DNA of 64,000 bases from Legionella jordanis (GCF_900637635.1 NZ_LR134383.1:1457501-1521500); one strand, 5' to 3'; counted from the first letter of the stretch, positions 1-11,160 are shown. Made by a program: numbers and translations. Notes: generated from the sequence alone by a model not told the origin.

Positions 1-1922
<1,922 letters not shown>

Positions 1923-2056
1923 ATAACCTGAATAGCTTTTATGTGGCAAGTCAAAGACAAGGCTTGGCAAGCTTGTGTTGCCCTAATATTTATCTTTACC
2001 AGCCTGATGAATGAATATCCCCTAACATGGGTATTTGCTCAGCAGGACAACGTTTT

Positions 2057-2174
2057 TCCTGGCGACCATAGCGGTTTGGAACCACCTGACTCCATCTCGA
2101 ACTCAGAAGTGAAACAGACCAGCGCCGATGATAGTGTGAGGCTTCCTCATGTGAAAGTAGGTCATCGCCAGGGC
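2057..2174 (+). rRNA. rrf: 5S ribosomal RNA
   Basis: A block of about 118 bases begins TCCTGGCGACCATAGCGG and ends with the complementary GTCATCGCCAGGG, which pairs with the 5' end as in 5S rRNA helix I. The internal CCATCTCGAACTCAGAAGTG motif is the universally conserved loop region. It lies about 135 bases after the 23S end, in normal 23S-5S order. The exact ends are approximate. Confidence 0.95.
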
Positions 2175-2183
2175 TTTATTCCT

Positions 2184-2211
2184 AAAGCGGCTATTAAGCC
2201 GCTTTTTTTTT
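2184..2211 (+). terminator. Rho-independent terminator of the rRNA operon
   Basis: The inverted repeat AAGCGGCT / AGCCGCTT with a short loop is followed by a run of T on the plus strand, about 10 bases after the 5S gene. This is the expected end of the rrn transcript. No tRNA lies between 5S and the hairpin. Confidence 0.9.
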
Positions 2212-2786
2212 ACCCATTTTTCTCGCCTGGCATGCTGATTTTGCACTCTCATTCGCATTCATTTCATCAAAAAGCCTCGTGGTTTTGTACTCCACGTTGA
2301 GGTGCTTACATTCACTAAGCCAACAACCAGCCCGGATTATTTTTACGATTCTTAGCCACTTAAAAATCCGATAGGACAAGGCTTTAACAATGGCATTAAA
2401 AATTCTTAGACATCTTCTAACATAAGAATTACAGCTGTTACTGGTTCGGATGCCATCATTTCCTTTTCCTAACTCATCTTGCAACGGCAAATGTGGTTTC
2501 AAACTACAATGAAACTCATGTCGATCCTGCACCTGGATACCAGCACACAGCATAAAATCTTGAACGAATATACTTGTGCATTTATAAATATTTGCTTTGC
2601 TATGGGCTTTATACTCTTGTAATCTTTAGCGGCATTCAGGTAATTGATCAATGGAGAACGATTTTTCCTGAGGAAATTTGAGGGTGGTGGATGAACAAAG
2701 CAATAGAGCAGCCTAAATCCATTTAAATCATTAAGAAGTAGGGATATACAAGTGATCTGCGTATTAGATGAAAGGGTTTAATTGAA
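2212..2786. other. Intergenic region without a supported gene
   Basis: About 575 bases between the rrn terminator and the next gene. A 119-codon minus-strand frame crosses this stretch, but it also runs into the terminator hairpin, has no domain I recognise and no good ribosome binding site. I see no tRNA, repeat or other gene here. Confidence 0.5.
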
Positions 2787-3095
2787 CTAGTAGTATCCAC
2801 ACTCTTGATTCTGATAATTGCAGGAGCCGGATGGGTAGCATCTTGGAACGGTTAAACAACGATATCTTGGATAATAATAGTAAGGATTATATGTGGGGTT
2901 GTAATAGGGATTGTAGTAAGGATAATTATAAGAATTATAATAGGGATTATAATTGTTGTAATACCCTCCAAAAGGAGGGGTGTTTATAATAATGACGTTT
3001 CCGCCCCAGTATCGTTGATAGCCATGAGCATAGCTAAATGTAGAAACAACCAATCCCAAGATTAAAATTGGCAGACGCCATAATTTATACTCCAT
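2787..3095 (-). CDS. Small secreted Tyr/Asn/Pro-rich protein
   Basis: About 102 residues from the start chosen at 3095, which has GGAG nine bases upstream; in-frame ATGs at 3104, 3110 and 3125 are alternatives. The first 25 residues form a signal peptide (hydrophobic core LPILILGLVVSTF, then SYAHG). The mature part is a low-complexity run of YNPYYN-like units (roughly residues 43-75), followed by a Cys-containing tail with four cysteines that could form disulfides. I know no family for it. Composition suggests a surface, adhesive or glycan-contacting secreted protein, but that is inference. It stands alone between the rrn operon and pncB. Confidence 0.6.
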   Translation of the reverse strand: MEYKLWRLPILILGLVVSTFSYAHGYQRYWGGNVIIINTPPFGGYYNNYNPYYNSYNYPYYNPYYNPTYNPYYYYPRYRCLTVPRCYPSGSCNYQNQECGYY

Positions 3096-3365
3096 TTCTA
3101 GCATCTCCATCAACAAACTCGACAAGACACAGCGTCAGTCCGCGACTCAAAAGCAGCCAGTTTCAACATACTGCTGCCTCTCTTTAATTATAGTGCTTAT
3201 TAGGCCAGCCTTATTGCAAAGATATGAATGACAGACTTCAATTTTGTTAATCGTTAAAATGAAAGTTTTTTGCCGAGCTAAGACCCCATTGGGTGTTTAA
3301 AAATAAAAGTACATAAAATGATTTAAGTACTGATGGCATGTATAACTTCATACCGCAAGTAAAGG

Positions 3366-3387
3366 AAAAACCTCAATTAGGTTTTTT
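3366..3387. terminator. Terminator-like hairpin in the 3096-3592 gap
   Basis: AAAAACCT / AGGTTTTTT with a five-base loop, A-rich on the left and T-rich on the right, so it could stop transcripts in either direction. No gene ends directly at it on the plus strand. It may mark the end of a small untranslated transcript or serve the leader upstream of pncB. The rest of the 3096-3592 gap holds nothing I can identify. Confidence 0.4.
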
Positions 3388-3592
3388 GTTCAGTGCGTCA
3401 ATGCGTATATCGTAAACTCAATGACTATACTTCAATCATACTGAAAAAATCTTTGTATAACCTTTTGAAAAACATATAATAGCGTATTTATAAAATTAGG
3501 ATGGAAAGCACTAAAGTCATTCATTTCGAATAATTAATGATTAAACTGTTCTTGGCTACCAACGTGCTCCGACCATAAGGAATCTTAAGCTA

Positions 3593-5002
3593 ATGTTCGA
3601 TTATACAGCTCTTTATACGGATAAATATCAATTAACGATGGCTCAGGTTTATTACTTAAAGGGACATGGGGAATATAAAGCTGTTTTTGATTATTTCTTT
3701 CGCAAGTTACCGTTTGATGGAGGGTATGCCGTTTTCGCAGGGCTAAGAGATTTACTGCATGCATTGGAGCATTTTCACTTTGATGAGGAAGATCTCAATT
3801 ATTTAAAGGAGCAAGGATTCAACGAGCAATTTCTGAAATATCTCAAGCACTTTCGCTTCAAAGGAGATATTTATGCTTGTAAAGAAGGAGAATTGATCTT
3901 TCCCCTTTGCCCAGTCATTCGGGTTGAAGGCACAATTATAGAAGCGCAAATAATTGAAACTATATTGTTAAACATTATCAATTTTCAGTCACTTATTGCT
4001 ACAAAAGCGAGCAGAATACGATATGTTGCTGATTCCTGTGCTTTAGTGGATTTTGGCTTGCGAAGAGCACAAGGTCCAGGTGGCTATTATGCTAGCCGGG
4101 CAGCTATTATTGGTGGATTTGATGCCACCAGTAATCTTTGTACAGGAAGGGATTATCATATTGAAACTTCTGGAACGATGGCTCACTCATATATTCAAAG
4201 CTATGACTCGGAGCTTGAGGCTTTTGAGGATTTTTCAAAAATATGGCCTGACCATTGTGTGCTCCTTGTAGATACCTATCATAGTTTGGAAAGTGGCATT
4301 CCCAATGCGATTAAAGTTGCGAAAAAACTGGAAAAAAATGGCCATCGTCTTCAAGGAATTCGCTTAGATAGCGGAGATTTGGCCTATTTAGCTAAGATGG
4401 CGAGACATATGCTAAATGATGCCGGATTAGATTATGTCAAAATTATCGCTTCCAATCAGCTGGATGAGCATGTCATTAAGAGTCTTATGGAACAAGGTGC
4501 ACCCATCGATATTTTCGGTGTGGGGACAAATTTAGTCACCGGACACCCCGATGCAGCTTTGGATGGTGTGTATAAACTTTCTATGGCTAATTACAAATCG
4601 AGAATTAAACTGTCAGATAATCTTTCAAAAATCACTTTGCCGGATAGAAAACAAGTTTTAAGAATTTTAAATCGCGACAATCTTTTTTTGGGAGCCGATG
4701 TGATTGCTCTTGAGAAAGAAGAGGCCGTTGACATGATGCTTCATCCATACGACATGACGAAATCCTTAAGTCTAACGGGTTTTCAACAGGAAGCTTTATT
4801 GAACAAAGTGATGGAAAATGGCAAAGACTTAACAGAAAATCTAAGCTTAAAAGAGATACAACAGTATTTCCAATTGCGTTTTAAACAACTTCCTGATGAG
4901 TATAAACGTTTCGACAACCCTCATCTGTATAAAGTGGGTTTAAGTAGCGCCTTGAAAATGGAACGAGATGAATTACTGAACCAGCATCGAAAATTTTTAT
5001 GA
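3593..5002 (+). CDS. pncB: Nicotinate phosphoribosyltransferase
   Basis: A 469-residue enzyme that makes nicotinate mononucleotide from nicotinate and PRPP, the first committed step of the Preiss-Handler NAD salvage route, in the cytoplasm. The N-terminal LYTDKYQLTMAQ, the DFGLRRAQGPGG block (residues 153-164) and GFDATSN / TMAHS (about 176-199), with IRLDSGDL further on, are family hallmarks. Full length for the family. The start at 3593 has AAGGA upstream at somewhat long spacing. The stop overlaps the start of pncA by four bases (ATGA), so the two are translationally coupled and form a salvage pair. Confidence 0.92.
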   Translation: MFDYTALYTDKYQLTMAQVYYLKGHGEYKAVFDYFFRKLPFDGGYAVFAGLRDLLHALEHFHFDEEDLNYLKEQGFNEQFLKYLKHFRFKGDIYACKEGELIFPLCPVIRVEGTIIEAQIIETILLNIINFQSLIATKASRIRYVADSCALVDFGLRRAQGPGGYYASRAAIIGGFDATSNLCTGRDYHIETSGTMAHSYIQSYDSELEAFEDFSKIWPDHCVLLVDTYHSLESGIPNAIKVAKKLEKNGHRLQGIRLDSGDLAYLAKMARHMLNDAGLDYVKIIASNQLDEHVIKSLMEQGAPIDIFGVGTNLVTGHPDAALDGVYKLSMANYKSRIKLSDNLSKITLPDRKQVLRILNRDNLFLGADVIALEKEEAVDMMLHPYDMTKSLSLTGFQQEALLNKVMENGKDLTENLSLKEIQQYFQLRFKQLPDEYKRFDNPHLYKVGLSSALKMERDELLNQHRKFL

Positions 5003-5616
5003 AAGCTTTACTTATTGTAGATGTACAAAATGATTTTATGCCAGGCGGTGCTTTGGCGGTTCCCCACAGTGAGGTGATTATTCCAATCATTAATCAATTG
5101 CAAAGGCAATTTGATTTGATAATCGCAACTCAAGATTGGCATCCAAGAAACCATCAATCTTTTGCCTCGAATCACTCCGGCAAGAAACCTTTTGAAACCA
5201 TTATGCTCCATGGCATTGAACAAGTACTTTGGCCAGATCATTGTATACAAGGTTCAGAAGGAGCGGAATTTTATTCCAAATTGGAGAGCGATAGGGTAGA
5301 AACCATTTTTCGCAAAGGAACGGATCCGGAAATTGATAGTTACAGTGGCTTTTACGACAATAAGCATCGTAAATCTACTGGACTAAGTGGATATTTAAAA
5401 GAAAAAAAAGTAAACGAAATATACATCTGTGGCCTGTGCGCGGACATTTGTGTTTATCACACGATTAAAGATGCCTTGGCAGAGGGTTTTTCCTGTTGCC
5501 TTATTGAAGATGCCACTTACCCTCTTAATCCCTTGGTTTTTCAGAATTTGAAATCAGAATTACTCGATAAAGGTGTTAGAATTTTAACGAGTGAGCAACT
5601 GTTTTCCCCGCTTTGA
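4999..5616 (+). CDS. pncA: Nicotinamidase
   Basis: A 205-residue isochorismatase-fold hydrolase that converts nicotinamide to nicotinate and ammonia. The N-terminal LLIVDVQNDFMPGGAL carries the catalytic Asp (residue 8). The motif GLCADICVYHT near residue 150 carries the nucleophilic Cys and the pattern typical of PncA. Metal-site histidines sit in the TQDWHP segment. The start codon overlaps the pncB stop, so the product feeds directly into PncB. Length is normal for the family. Confidence 0.93.
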   Translation: MKALLIVDVQNDFMPGGALAVPHSEVIIPIINQLQRQFDLIIATQDWHPRNHQSFASNHSGKKPFETIMLHGIEQVLWPDHCIQGSEGAEFYSKLESDRVETIFRKGTDPEIDSYSGFYDNKHRKSTGLSGYLKEKKVNEIYICGLCADICVYHTIKDALAEGFSCCLIEDATYPLNPLVFQNLKSELLDKGVRILTSEQLFSPL

Positions 5617-5676
5617 GCCTACATACTTGGTAAGGGACTATACTAAAAAAAAGACCCATTATTTAAAGGACAATGT

Positions 5677-6225
5677 ATGAACCGTTTGAAAGGACTTAAG
5701 GTGGCTATTTTAGCGGCTAATGGTTTTGAGCAAGTAGAAATGGAAAAACCAAGAGAAGCTCTAGAGGCTGAGGGTGCTGAAACTTTTCTGGTTTCTCCTG
5801 AGGCAAATCAAGTACAAGGATGGAATCACTTTGAGAAAGGGGATGAGTTTTCTGTCGACGTACCTCTGAGCCAAGCCAATCCAGAATCTTTTGATGCATT
5901 GCTTTTACCAGGTGGCGTGATTAATCCTGATCGATTAAGAACTTTTCCCGAAGCAGCTTCTTTTGTCAAACAAATGAATGAACAACATAAGCCTATCGCT
6001 GCAATTTGTCACGGACCTTGGATGCTTATCAATGGTGAGGTGGCAAAAGGACATAAATTGACATCATGGTCATCCATCAAACAAGATTTAATCAATGCCG
6101 GAGCCGAATGGGTTGATGAACCCGTCGTATGTGATGAGCAATTGGTTACGAGCCGCAAGCCAGATGATATTCCTAAATTTAATGAAGCCATGATTAAATT
6201 ATTTGAATCTCATGCAAGGGAGTAA
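5677..6225 (+). CDS. DJ-1/PfpI family protein (YhbO/PfpI-like)
   Basis: A 182-residue single-domain protein of the DJ-1/PfpI superfamily. It begins with KVAILAANGFEQVEM, has LLLPGG at residues 76-80, and the nucleophile elbow AAICHGPW with Cys111-His112. Members of this branch are variously described as stress-protective hydrolases, deglycases or glyoxalases, and the real substrate is not settled. It follows pncBA by 60 bases on the same strand and precedes an alcohol dehydrogenase, which fits a reactive-carbonyl or stress theme without proving it. Confidence 0.88.
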   Translation: MNRLKGLKVAILAANGFEQVEMEKPREALEAEGAETFLVSPEANQVQGWNHFEKGDEFSVDVPLSQANPESFDALLLPGGVINPDRLRTFPEAASFVKQMNEQHKPIAAICHGPWMLINGEVAKGHKLTSWSSIKQDLINAGAEWVDEPVVCDEQLVTSRKPDDIPKFNEAMIKLFESHARE

Positions 6226-6260
6226 TTTGAAAAAGGCGATTTGTTATGACAGGAGGTTGT

Positions 6261-7469
6261 ATGCGAGCGCTTGTGTATCACGGCATTGGCAATATTCGTT
6301 TTGAAGAAGTGAGTAAACCTACTATCCAGGACGATTACGATGCCATTGTTAAAATCACCACTTCAGCAATATGTGGAACTGATTTGCATTTCATTCGAGG
6401 GACAGTTGGACCAATGAAGAAAGGAACGATTCTAGGTCATGAGGCCGTGGGAGTCGTTGAAGAAGTCGGTTCAGCTGTTAAAAATTTTCGCGAAGGCGAA
6501 CGGGTGATTATTCCTTCCACGGTTGCTTGTGGTTATTGTGAAATGTGTCACCTGGGTTTTTATTCCCAATGCAATCAGGCAAATCCTAATGGGCCGGAAG
6601 CAGGGACGGCCTTTTTTGGTGGGCCGGAAATGACAGGTCCTTTGCAAGGTTGCCAGGCTGAATACGTTCGTGTGCCATTTGCCAATCACAATCTGGTGAA
6701 ATTACCTGATCGCGTGAGAGATGATCAGGCAATTTTATTATCCGATATTTTTCCAACGGCCTATTTTTCTGTTGATATTGCTGGTGCTAAAACAGGAGAT
6801 GTTGCTGTCGTTCTTGGCTGCGGACCCGTAGGGCAATTTGCGATTGCCAGTTGTAAACTTCGGGGCGTATCAAGAATTATTGCTATTGATGCAATTCCTT
6901 CCCGTCTTGATCTCGCGAAAAAACAAGGTGCTGAATGCATTAATTTTAATGAGGAAGAACCTTTGGCAATGGTCAAAGAATTAACCAATGGTTTAGGGGC
7001 AAATGTGGTCATTGATGCAGTTGGGATTGATGCCTATGCCCCTGAAAAAGGTCCTGCCGCTAAAAAAGCAGCCAAGCAGAAAGGCGAGTTCGAGGAAGAG
7101 CTTAGTAATTTGGTTCCTGCTGTTAGAAATGATGGCCCAAACTGGATCCCAGGTAATGCACCCAGTTATACATTAAGAGAAGCTGTGGATTTGGTTGCAA
7201 AGTGTGGAACTGTTTCAATCATCGGAGTATACCCACAAAATTTTAAGGTTTATCCAATTGGTAAAGCCATGAACAAAAATTTAAAACTGGTGATGGGTAA
7301 CTGCCCTCATCGGGCCTATATTCCCAAATTGCTGGCAATGGTCGAGGCCGGCTTAATCGACCCAACCGGAATTCTGACGCAACAAGAGCCACTTACTGAT
7401 ATTTTGGAGGCTTATAAACAATTTGACTTACGAAAAGATGGTTGGATAAAAGTCGCATTAACAGTTTAA
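6261..7469 (+). CDS. Zinc-dependent alcohol dehydrogenase, formaldehyde dehydrogenase-like
   Basis: A 402-residue medium-chain dehydrogenase/reductase. The start at 6261 is set by a perfect AGGAGG four bases upstream; an in-frame ATG at 6246 precedes that site and is unlikely. Catalytic zinc ligands Cys38 and His60-Glu61 (CGTDLH, GHEAVG) and the four structural-zinc cysteines 90, 93, 96 and 104 are all present, followed by the nucleotide-binding GCGPVGQFA near residue 180. The long insertion after the Rossmann start resembles glutathione-independent formaldehyde dehydrogenases. Substrate unknown. Only 32 bases separate it from the ComA-like gene, suggesting one transcript. Confidence 0.85.
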   Translation: MRALVYHGIGNIRFEEVSKPTIQDDYDAIVKITTSAICGTDLHFIRGTVGPMKKGTILGHEAVGVVEEVGSAVKNFREGERVIIPSTVACGYCEMCHLGFYSQCNQANPNGPEAGTAFFGGPEMTGPLQGCQAEYVRVPFANHNLVKLPDRVRDDQAILLSDIFPTAYFSVDIAGAKTGDVAVVLGCGPVGQFAIASCKLRGVSRIIAIDAIPSRLDLAKKQGAECINFNEEEPLAMVKELTNGLGANVVIDAVGIDAYAPEKGPAAKKAAKQKGEFEEELSNLVPAVRNDGPNWIPGNAPSYTLREAVDLVAKCGTVSIIGVYPQNFKVYPIGKAMNKNLKLVMGNCPHRAYIPKLLAMVEAGLIDPTGILTQQEPLTDILEAYKQFDLRKDGWIKVALTV

Positions 7470-7501
7470 TTTACTCGCCAGATACCCATCAGGAGGCAGT
7501 A

Positions 7502-8374
7502 ATGAGTCTTGAGTTTGAAAGAGCTTTTGATTTTGTTGATTTAGCGGCGCTGCCACCTAAGCCGAGAACGACTGGCCTGATTGAAGTTCGCGGGGCTTAT
7601 TACGAAGCGTTTACTGTGGGCCAATGGCAAGACCTGCTTGAAACATGGGGTTTTTATATTGATGGCCTTAAGTTTGCCGGTGGAGTTCAAGCCCTTATGA
7701 CAAAGGCAATAATAAAACGGTTCATTGAACTTGCTCATAAGCATCAAGTCTATGTTAATACTGGAGGTTTTTTGGAGAGAGTTTTGATTCAGCAATCACC
7801 TCATATTGATGATTATCTCAGTGAAAGTAAAGAATTGGGCTTTGATGTGATTGAAGTCTCAAGCGGAATGTTTGAACATGCTGAAGATTTTAAACTGGAG
7901 GATCAAGTTAAAATTATACAAAAAATTGAAGCGCTCGGTATGAAGGCCAAACCGGAAGTTACAATTATGTCTGGAGTTGGAGGAGGAGTTCAGGAGTTTG
8001 GTTATCGCAAGCACATTACAGCCAGTAAAACTTCCGCGCGTTTGCTCGAAGAAGCCCAGCAATTCCTTGATGCGGGCGCATTCATGCTCATGGTGGAATC
8101 GGAAGGAATTACAGAAGGAATAGCAGACCCTGATAACTGGCGCAAAGATGTTATTTTTGCCCTCATTGAAAAATTCGGCTCGGAAAAACTGATGTTTGAA
8201 GTATCTCCAGAAGATGATGAGGCAAGAAAAACATTTAAATGGTATCTACAAAATATTGGTAAGGATATTAACCTGATGATGAATTCAAAAAATATAATTG
8301 AATTTAATGCCTGGCGATTGAACTTATGGGGAAATAGAGAGTTATGGCAAGGAAAAAAAATAAATATGGATTAG
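7502..8374 (+). CDS. Phosphosulfolactate synthase (ComA)-like protein
   Basis: A 290-residue TIM-barrel protein. The start at 7502 has AGGAGG five bases upstream; the frame is open further upstream but overlaps the dehydrogenase. The sequence has the ComA-family pattern: PKPRTTGLIEVRGAYY at the N-terminus, the conserved YIDGLKFAGG, VYVNTGGFLE and GFDVIEVSSGM. ComA adds sulfite to phosphoenolpyruvate to make phosphosulfolactate, first step of one coenzyme M or sulfolactate route; many bacterial homologues have no assigned role. No ComB or ComC gene is beside it. It pairs tightly with the upstream dehydrogenase. Confidence 0.78.
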   Translation: MSLEFERAFDFVDLAALPPKPRTTGLIEVRGAYYEAFTVGQWQDLLETWGFYIDGLKFAGGVQALMTKAIIKRFIELAHKHQVYVNTGGFLERVLIQQSPHIDDYLSESKELGFDVIEVSSGMFEHAEDFKLEDQVKIIQKIEALGMKAKPEVTIMSGVGGGVQEFGYRKHITASKTSARLLEEAQQFLDAGAFMLMVESEGITEGIADPDNWRKDVIFALIEKFGSEKLMFEVSPEDDEARKTFKWYLQNIGKDINLMMNSKNIIEFNAWRLNLWGNRELWQGKKINMD

Positions 8375-8644
8375 AGACAAAGCCTATTCTTCTGCGGCTC
8401 AATCACCAGAGCGCTATTACTTCGATTTTTTTTCGAAGCTTAACCCCTCAGGATTTATTCCAATCTTCCACTTAAAAATCCCTCTGACGCAGGGGAAAAC
8501 ATATTGCACACATTGAGATGATCCTTAAAGGGTGGTTAGGCGCAGTATATTTCAAGCTCTAGAGATTTGGTGGAAGCACAGAGGAGCATGATCTTTTGGA
8601 AGAATTATTAAAAAGGTTCAAAACCTGTTAATAAACTCATTAAA

Positions 8645-9547
8645 TTACCCAGAGCATTCTTCTTGCAACAATTTTCGTCCTCTCACAGCCAAAACTCTCA
8701 CACTTAAAATATTGATGCACAAGCCACCGAGTACAAATAAGCAAGCAACCAATTTCCAAAGATGGAAGGATTCGCCTAAAATCAGGATTGAGCTGATTAT
8801 ACCGACTACTGGGACAAGAAGGGTAAAGGGTACAACAGCTCCAACAGGGTAACGGCTGACTAACCAGTTCCAAACGCCATAGCCAACCCATGTTGATATA
8901 TAAACAATATAAAGCAGCGAACTTCCTCCGCGCCAGCTTAAGTTAGAGAGACTTTCCTCAATAGTATGAAGGCCCTCAAAAGATAAACTGAGTATCAGCA
9001 TGGGAAATACAGCTACAAAACTTCCCCAGACCACTAAAGCCATCATATTTACGTTTTTTGCTTTTTTGGTCATCAGATTGCCAAATCCCCAAGTGGCAGC
9101 AGAGGCTAAAATGAGGATAAACCCTGCTAATGAAATGTGTTGATCTAAATGGAACGCAACGACAGCAATCCCCATAAAGGAAACTAAAGCACCAACAATT
9201 TGCCAGGGATTAGGTTGTTCTTTCAAGATTATAGCTGCAAAAAACATGCTAAAGAACACTTGAACTTGAATGAGCAGGGAGGCCATTCCCGGGGTCATGC
9301 CTGCATGCATTCCAAGAAACATTAAAGAAAACTGCAGGGCAAACATAAATAGCCCATAAGAGGCCACTAGTTTAAAAGAGGTGGCCGGTGGTTTTATGAA
9401 AAAGATAGCAGGGATGCTGGCTAAGGTAAAACGCAAGGTGCATAGAAGCAGCGGGGGAATTTCTTCAAGTCCCAGCTTCACAAAAAGAAAATTAATGCCC
9501 CAAACTATGGCAACAAGGAGAGCTAGTAAAATATGAGAAACTGGCAT
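8645..9547 (-). CDS. EamA/DMT family transporter
   Basis: A 300-residue inner-membrane protein with about ten hydrophobic helices in two tandem EamA repeats. It starts with ILLALLVAIVWGINFLFVK, typical of the drug/metabolite transporter superfamily, and the second repeat opens near ASAATWGFGNLMTKK. EcEamA exports cysteine and O-acetylserine; the substrate here cannot be read from sequence. It is a single-gene unit, convergent with the ComA-like gene across 270 bases in which I see no further gene. Confidence 0.88.
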   Translation of the reverse strand: MPVSHILLALLVAIVWGINFLFVKLGLEEIPPLLLCTLRFTLASIPAIFFIKPPATSFKLVASYGLFMFALQFSLMFLGMHAGMTPGMASLLIQVQVFFSMFFAAIILKEQPNPWQIVGALVSFMGIAVVAFHLDQHISLAGFILILASAATWGFGNLMTKKAKNVNMMALVVWGSFVAVFPMLILSLSFEGLHTIEESLSNLSWRGGSSLLYIVYISTWVGYGVWNWLVSRYPVGAVVPFTLLVPVVGIISSILILGESFHLWKLVACLFVLGGLCINILSVRVLAVRGRKLLQEECSG

Positions 9548-9639
9548 GTGAGTTCTACTAGTTTAATAAATAATCTATTTTATCTGAAAAGATTAACCTT
9601 GTTTAGAGAAAACTCAAAAATAATGCACCAATACCATTC

Positions 9640-10323
9640 TCAAAAATCTTGCGGTGCCAATTGATAAGTATTAAATAATTCATCCTGCACAACCGTTGCT
9701 TTGTTATTCACTGCAGGCAATTGTTTGTCTTCTTGCAGTACACGACTACGGAATTGCCAATTAGGAGGTAATTTTAGTATTTTGTTTAAATTTTGGAGGC
9801 CATCCAAAGTTTGGGCTTGTTTCTCGATGCTATAAGATTGCATTACAAAAATTTGACCGGAGGGATCTATTAATTCATAAATAGGTTGCCCAGCTTTGTA
9901 AATCCAGGTTGTATGTCTGTCTACAGTATGTCCTCTGTAAGGTTGAGAACTTAACATAATATCGGAAAGCCCTAATTTTAATACTCCAGCTTTACGCAAT
10001 TTTAGTCCGCAAATGGATTGTACCTCCGGTGAAGCCAGCTTTGAATTCAGCAAACCATCAATTACCCAATAACGAGGTCCATTCAATTTAGCGAATGATG
10101 CCCCTGTTTGTGTTTTCACACATTGAATGTCTATTTTATTCCAAAGGTCTTCAGGGCAGTCATTAATCCCAATGCTATTATAGACAGCCAAATTCAAGCG
10201 GTTTTCATTAACTAAAATTTCACAGTACCTACTTCCTCTTAAATGATCAATATCTGCAGCAAAACCATAGGCTATTGAAAAGAAAAATATTAACGAAGAT
10301 TTTTGGAACGCCTTGTTAAGCAT
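9640..10323 (-). CDS. Secreted protein of unknown function
   Basis: A 227-residue protein with a cleavable signal peptide (SLIFFFSIAYGFA, cleavage around residue 23). AGGAG lies eight bases before the ATG. Four cysteines in the mature part suggest an exported, disulfide-bonded protein. The motif RGSRYCEIL followed later by LNGPRYWVIDG gives it a distinctive conserved look, but I do not recognise the family. It is divergent from the 10397 gene with 73 bases between. Confidence 0.65.
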   Translation of the reverse strand: MLNKAFQKSSLIFFFSIAYGFAADIDHLRGSRYCEILVNENRLNLAVYNSIGINDCPEDLWNKIDIQCVKTQTGASFAKLNGPRYWVIDGLLNSKLASPEVQSICGLKLRKAGVLKLGLSDIMLSSQPYRGHTVDRHTTWIYKAGQPIYELIDPSGQIFVMQSYSIEKQAQTLDGLQNLNKILKLPPNWQFRSRVLQEDKQLPAVNNKATVVQDELFNTYQLAPQDF

Positions 10324-10396
10324 GAATTAATCTCCTAGGATGGAAATAAATTTCATTTGGAACTATAGATCTTAATATCGCAGAAAGAGGATTATC

Positions 10397-10894
10397 ATGG
10401 AAGAGCAACAAATCAGTCGATTTACGACAGCTATTTTTTCGAGTGAGGAAGAGGCAGAACTTGCTTACAGTAAAGCCCTTGAGCTGGGTTATAAACCGGA
10501 CGACGTCAATATAATTATGTCGGATGAAACCCAGAAAAAGTTCTTGAAATCTCCCGAGCAAGCTTTGCAATCACCGCCCAAGGAAATCGATGTGGCTGTT
10601 GGTAGTGCAATTGGCGGTGCAATTGGGGGGACCATTGGCGCAATTGCTGCTATTGGCACAACTGTTTTATTTCCTGGATTAGGTCTTATCGTAGCGGGAC
10701 CGTTAACTGCCGCCTTGGCTAGCCTGGGAATGGGTGCCATTTCAGGCGGTTTAATCGGTGTACTGATAGGCTGGGGGATACCTGAGGAGACCGCTAAGAA
10801 TTATGAAGCTGAGATTAAATCGGGAGGTATTTTATTAGTGGTTCATGAGAAGAAAGACAGCAATCTGGCGCGAGAATGGAAAAAAATTGCTTAA
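10397..10894 (+). CDS. Glycine-zipper stress-type membrane protein
   Basis: A 165-residue protein with AGAGGA upstream. Residues 1-45 resemble the short alpha/beta domain of general-stress proteins such as YflT/GsiB-neighbour families (FSSEEEAELAYSKALELGY). A glycine-zipper segment rich in GGAIGGTIGAIAA spans about residues 67-125 and should lie in or on the membrane, and a final short alpha/beta stretch (GGILLVVHEKK) follows. The layout is common in uncharacterised proteobacterial stress proteins. Its end overlaps the end of the convergent DUF2188 gene by four bases. Confidence 0.7.
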   Translation: MEEQQISRFTTAIFSSEEEAELAYSKALELGYKPDDVNIIMSDETQKKFLKSPEQALQSPPKEIDVAVGSAIGGAIGGTIGAIAAIGTTVLFPGLGLIVAGPLTAALASLGMGAISGGLIGVLIGWGIPEETAKNYEAEIKSGGILLVVHEKKDSNLAREWKKIA

Positions 10895-11160
10895 TATTCT
10901 TTGCTGCTTGAATCCGCTGTAGAAGTGGATTCTTTTTTAGAAAAAGAATCTCCATCGTGTAGGTGAATTTTGCCATCTTTCCCATGAATAAATAAATCAG
11001 TACCGGCGATTTGACTCATTTTTCTTGCAGCAGCAACCGCTTCTCTTTGTCGGTGAAAATGTCGAATGGCTAGAGGGGCTCTTTCTCTTTTTATATCCCA
11101 GCCGCCATCCTGGTTATTGGGTAGAACATGATAATCGTTAGCATCCATACAAATTCCCAT
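10891..11160 (-). CDS. DUF2188 domain protein
   Basis: An 89-residue protein whose YHVLPNNQDGGWDIKRE, the HFHRQREAVAAARKMS helix and LFIHGKDGKIH match the DUF2188 pattern (a small beta-beta-alpha-beta domain of unknown role). The last 15 residues are Ser-rich and disordered. ATGs at 11160 and 11148 are both possible starts. It is convergent with the glycine-zipper gene, overlapping it by four bases. Confidence 0.75.
   Translation of the reverse strand: MGICMDANDYHVLPNNQDGGWDIKRERAPLAIRHFHRQREAVAAARKMSQIAGTDLFIHGKDGKIHLHDGDSFSKKESTSTADSSSKEY

Noticed and set aside
1941..2300. Plus-strand 119-codon frame over the 5S gene
   Set aside because: It runs through the 5S rRNA and the terminator hairpin; not a protein gene.
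2194..2553. Minus-strand 119-codon frame containing DGIRTSNS, which recalls peptides read antisense to tRNA T-arms
   Set aside because: The corresponding plus strand (TGGTTCGGATGCC) breaks the invariant T-loop and no acceptor or anticodon stem can be drawn, so neither a tRNA nor a protein is supported.
8419..8439. Possible terminator CTTCGA-T run-TCGAAG between the ComA-like and EamA genes
   Set aside because: Only a six-base stem with the T-run inside the loop; too weak to call.
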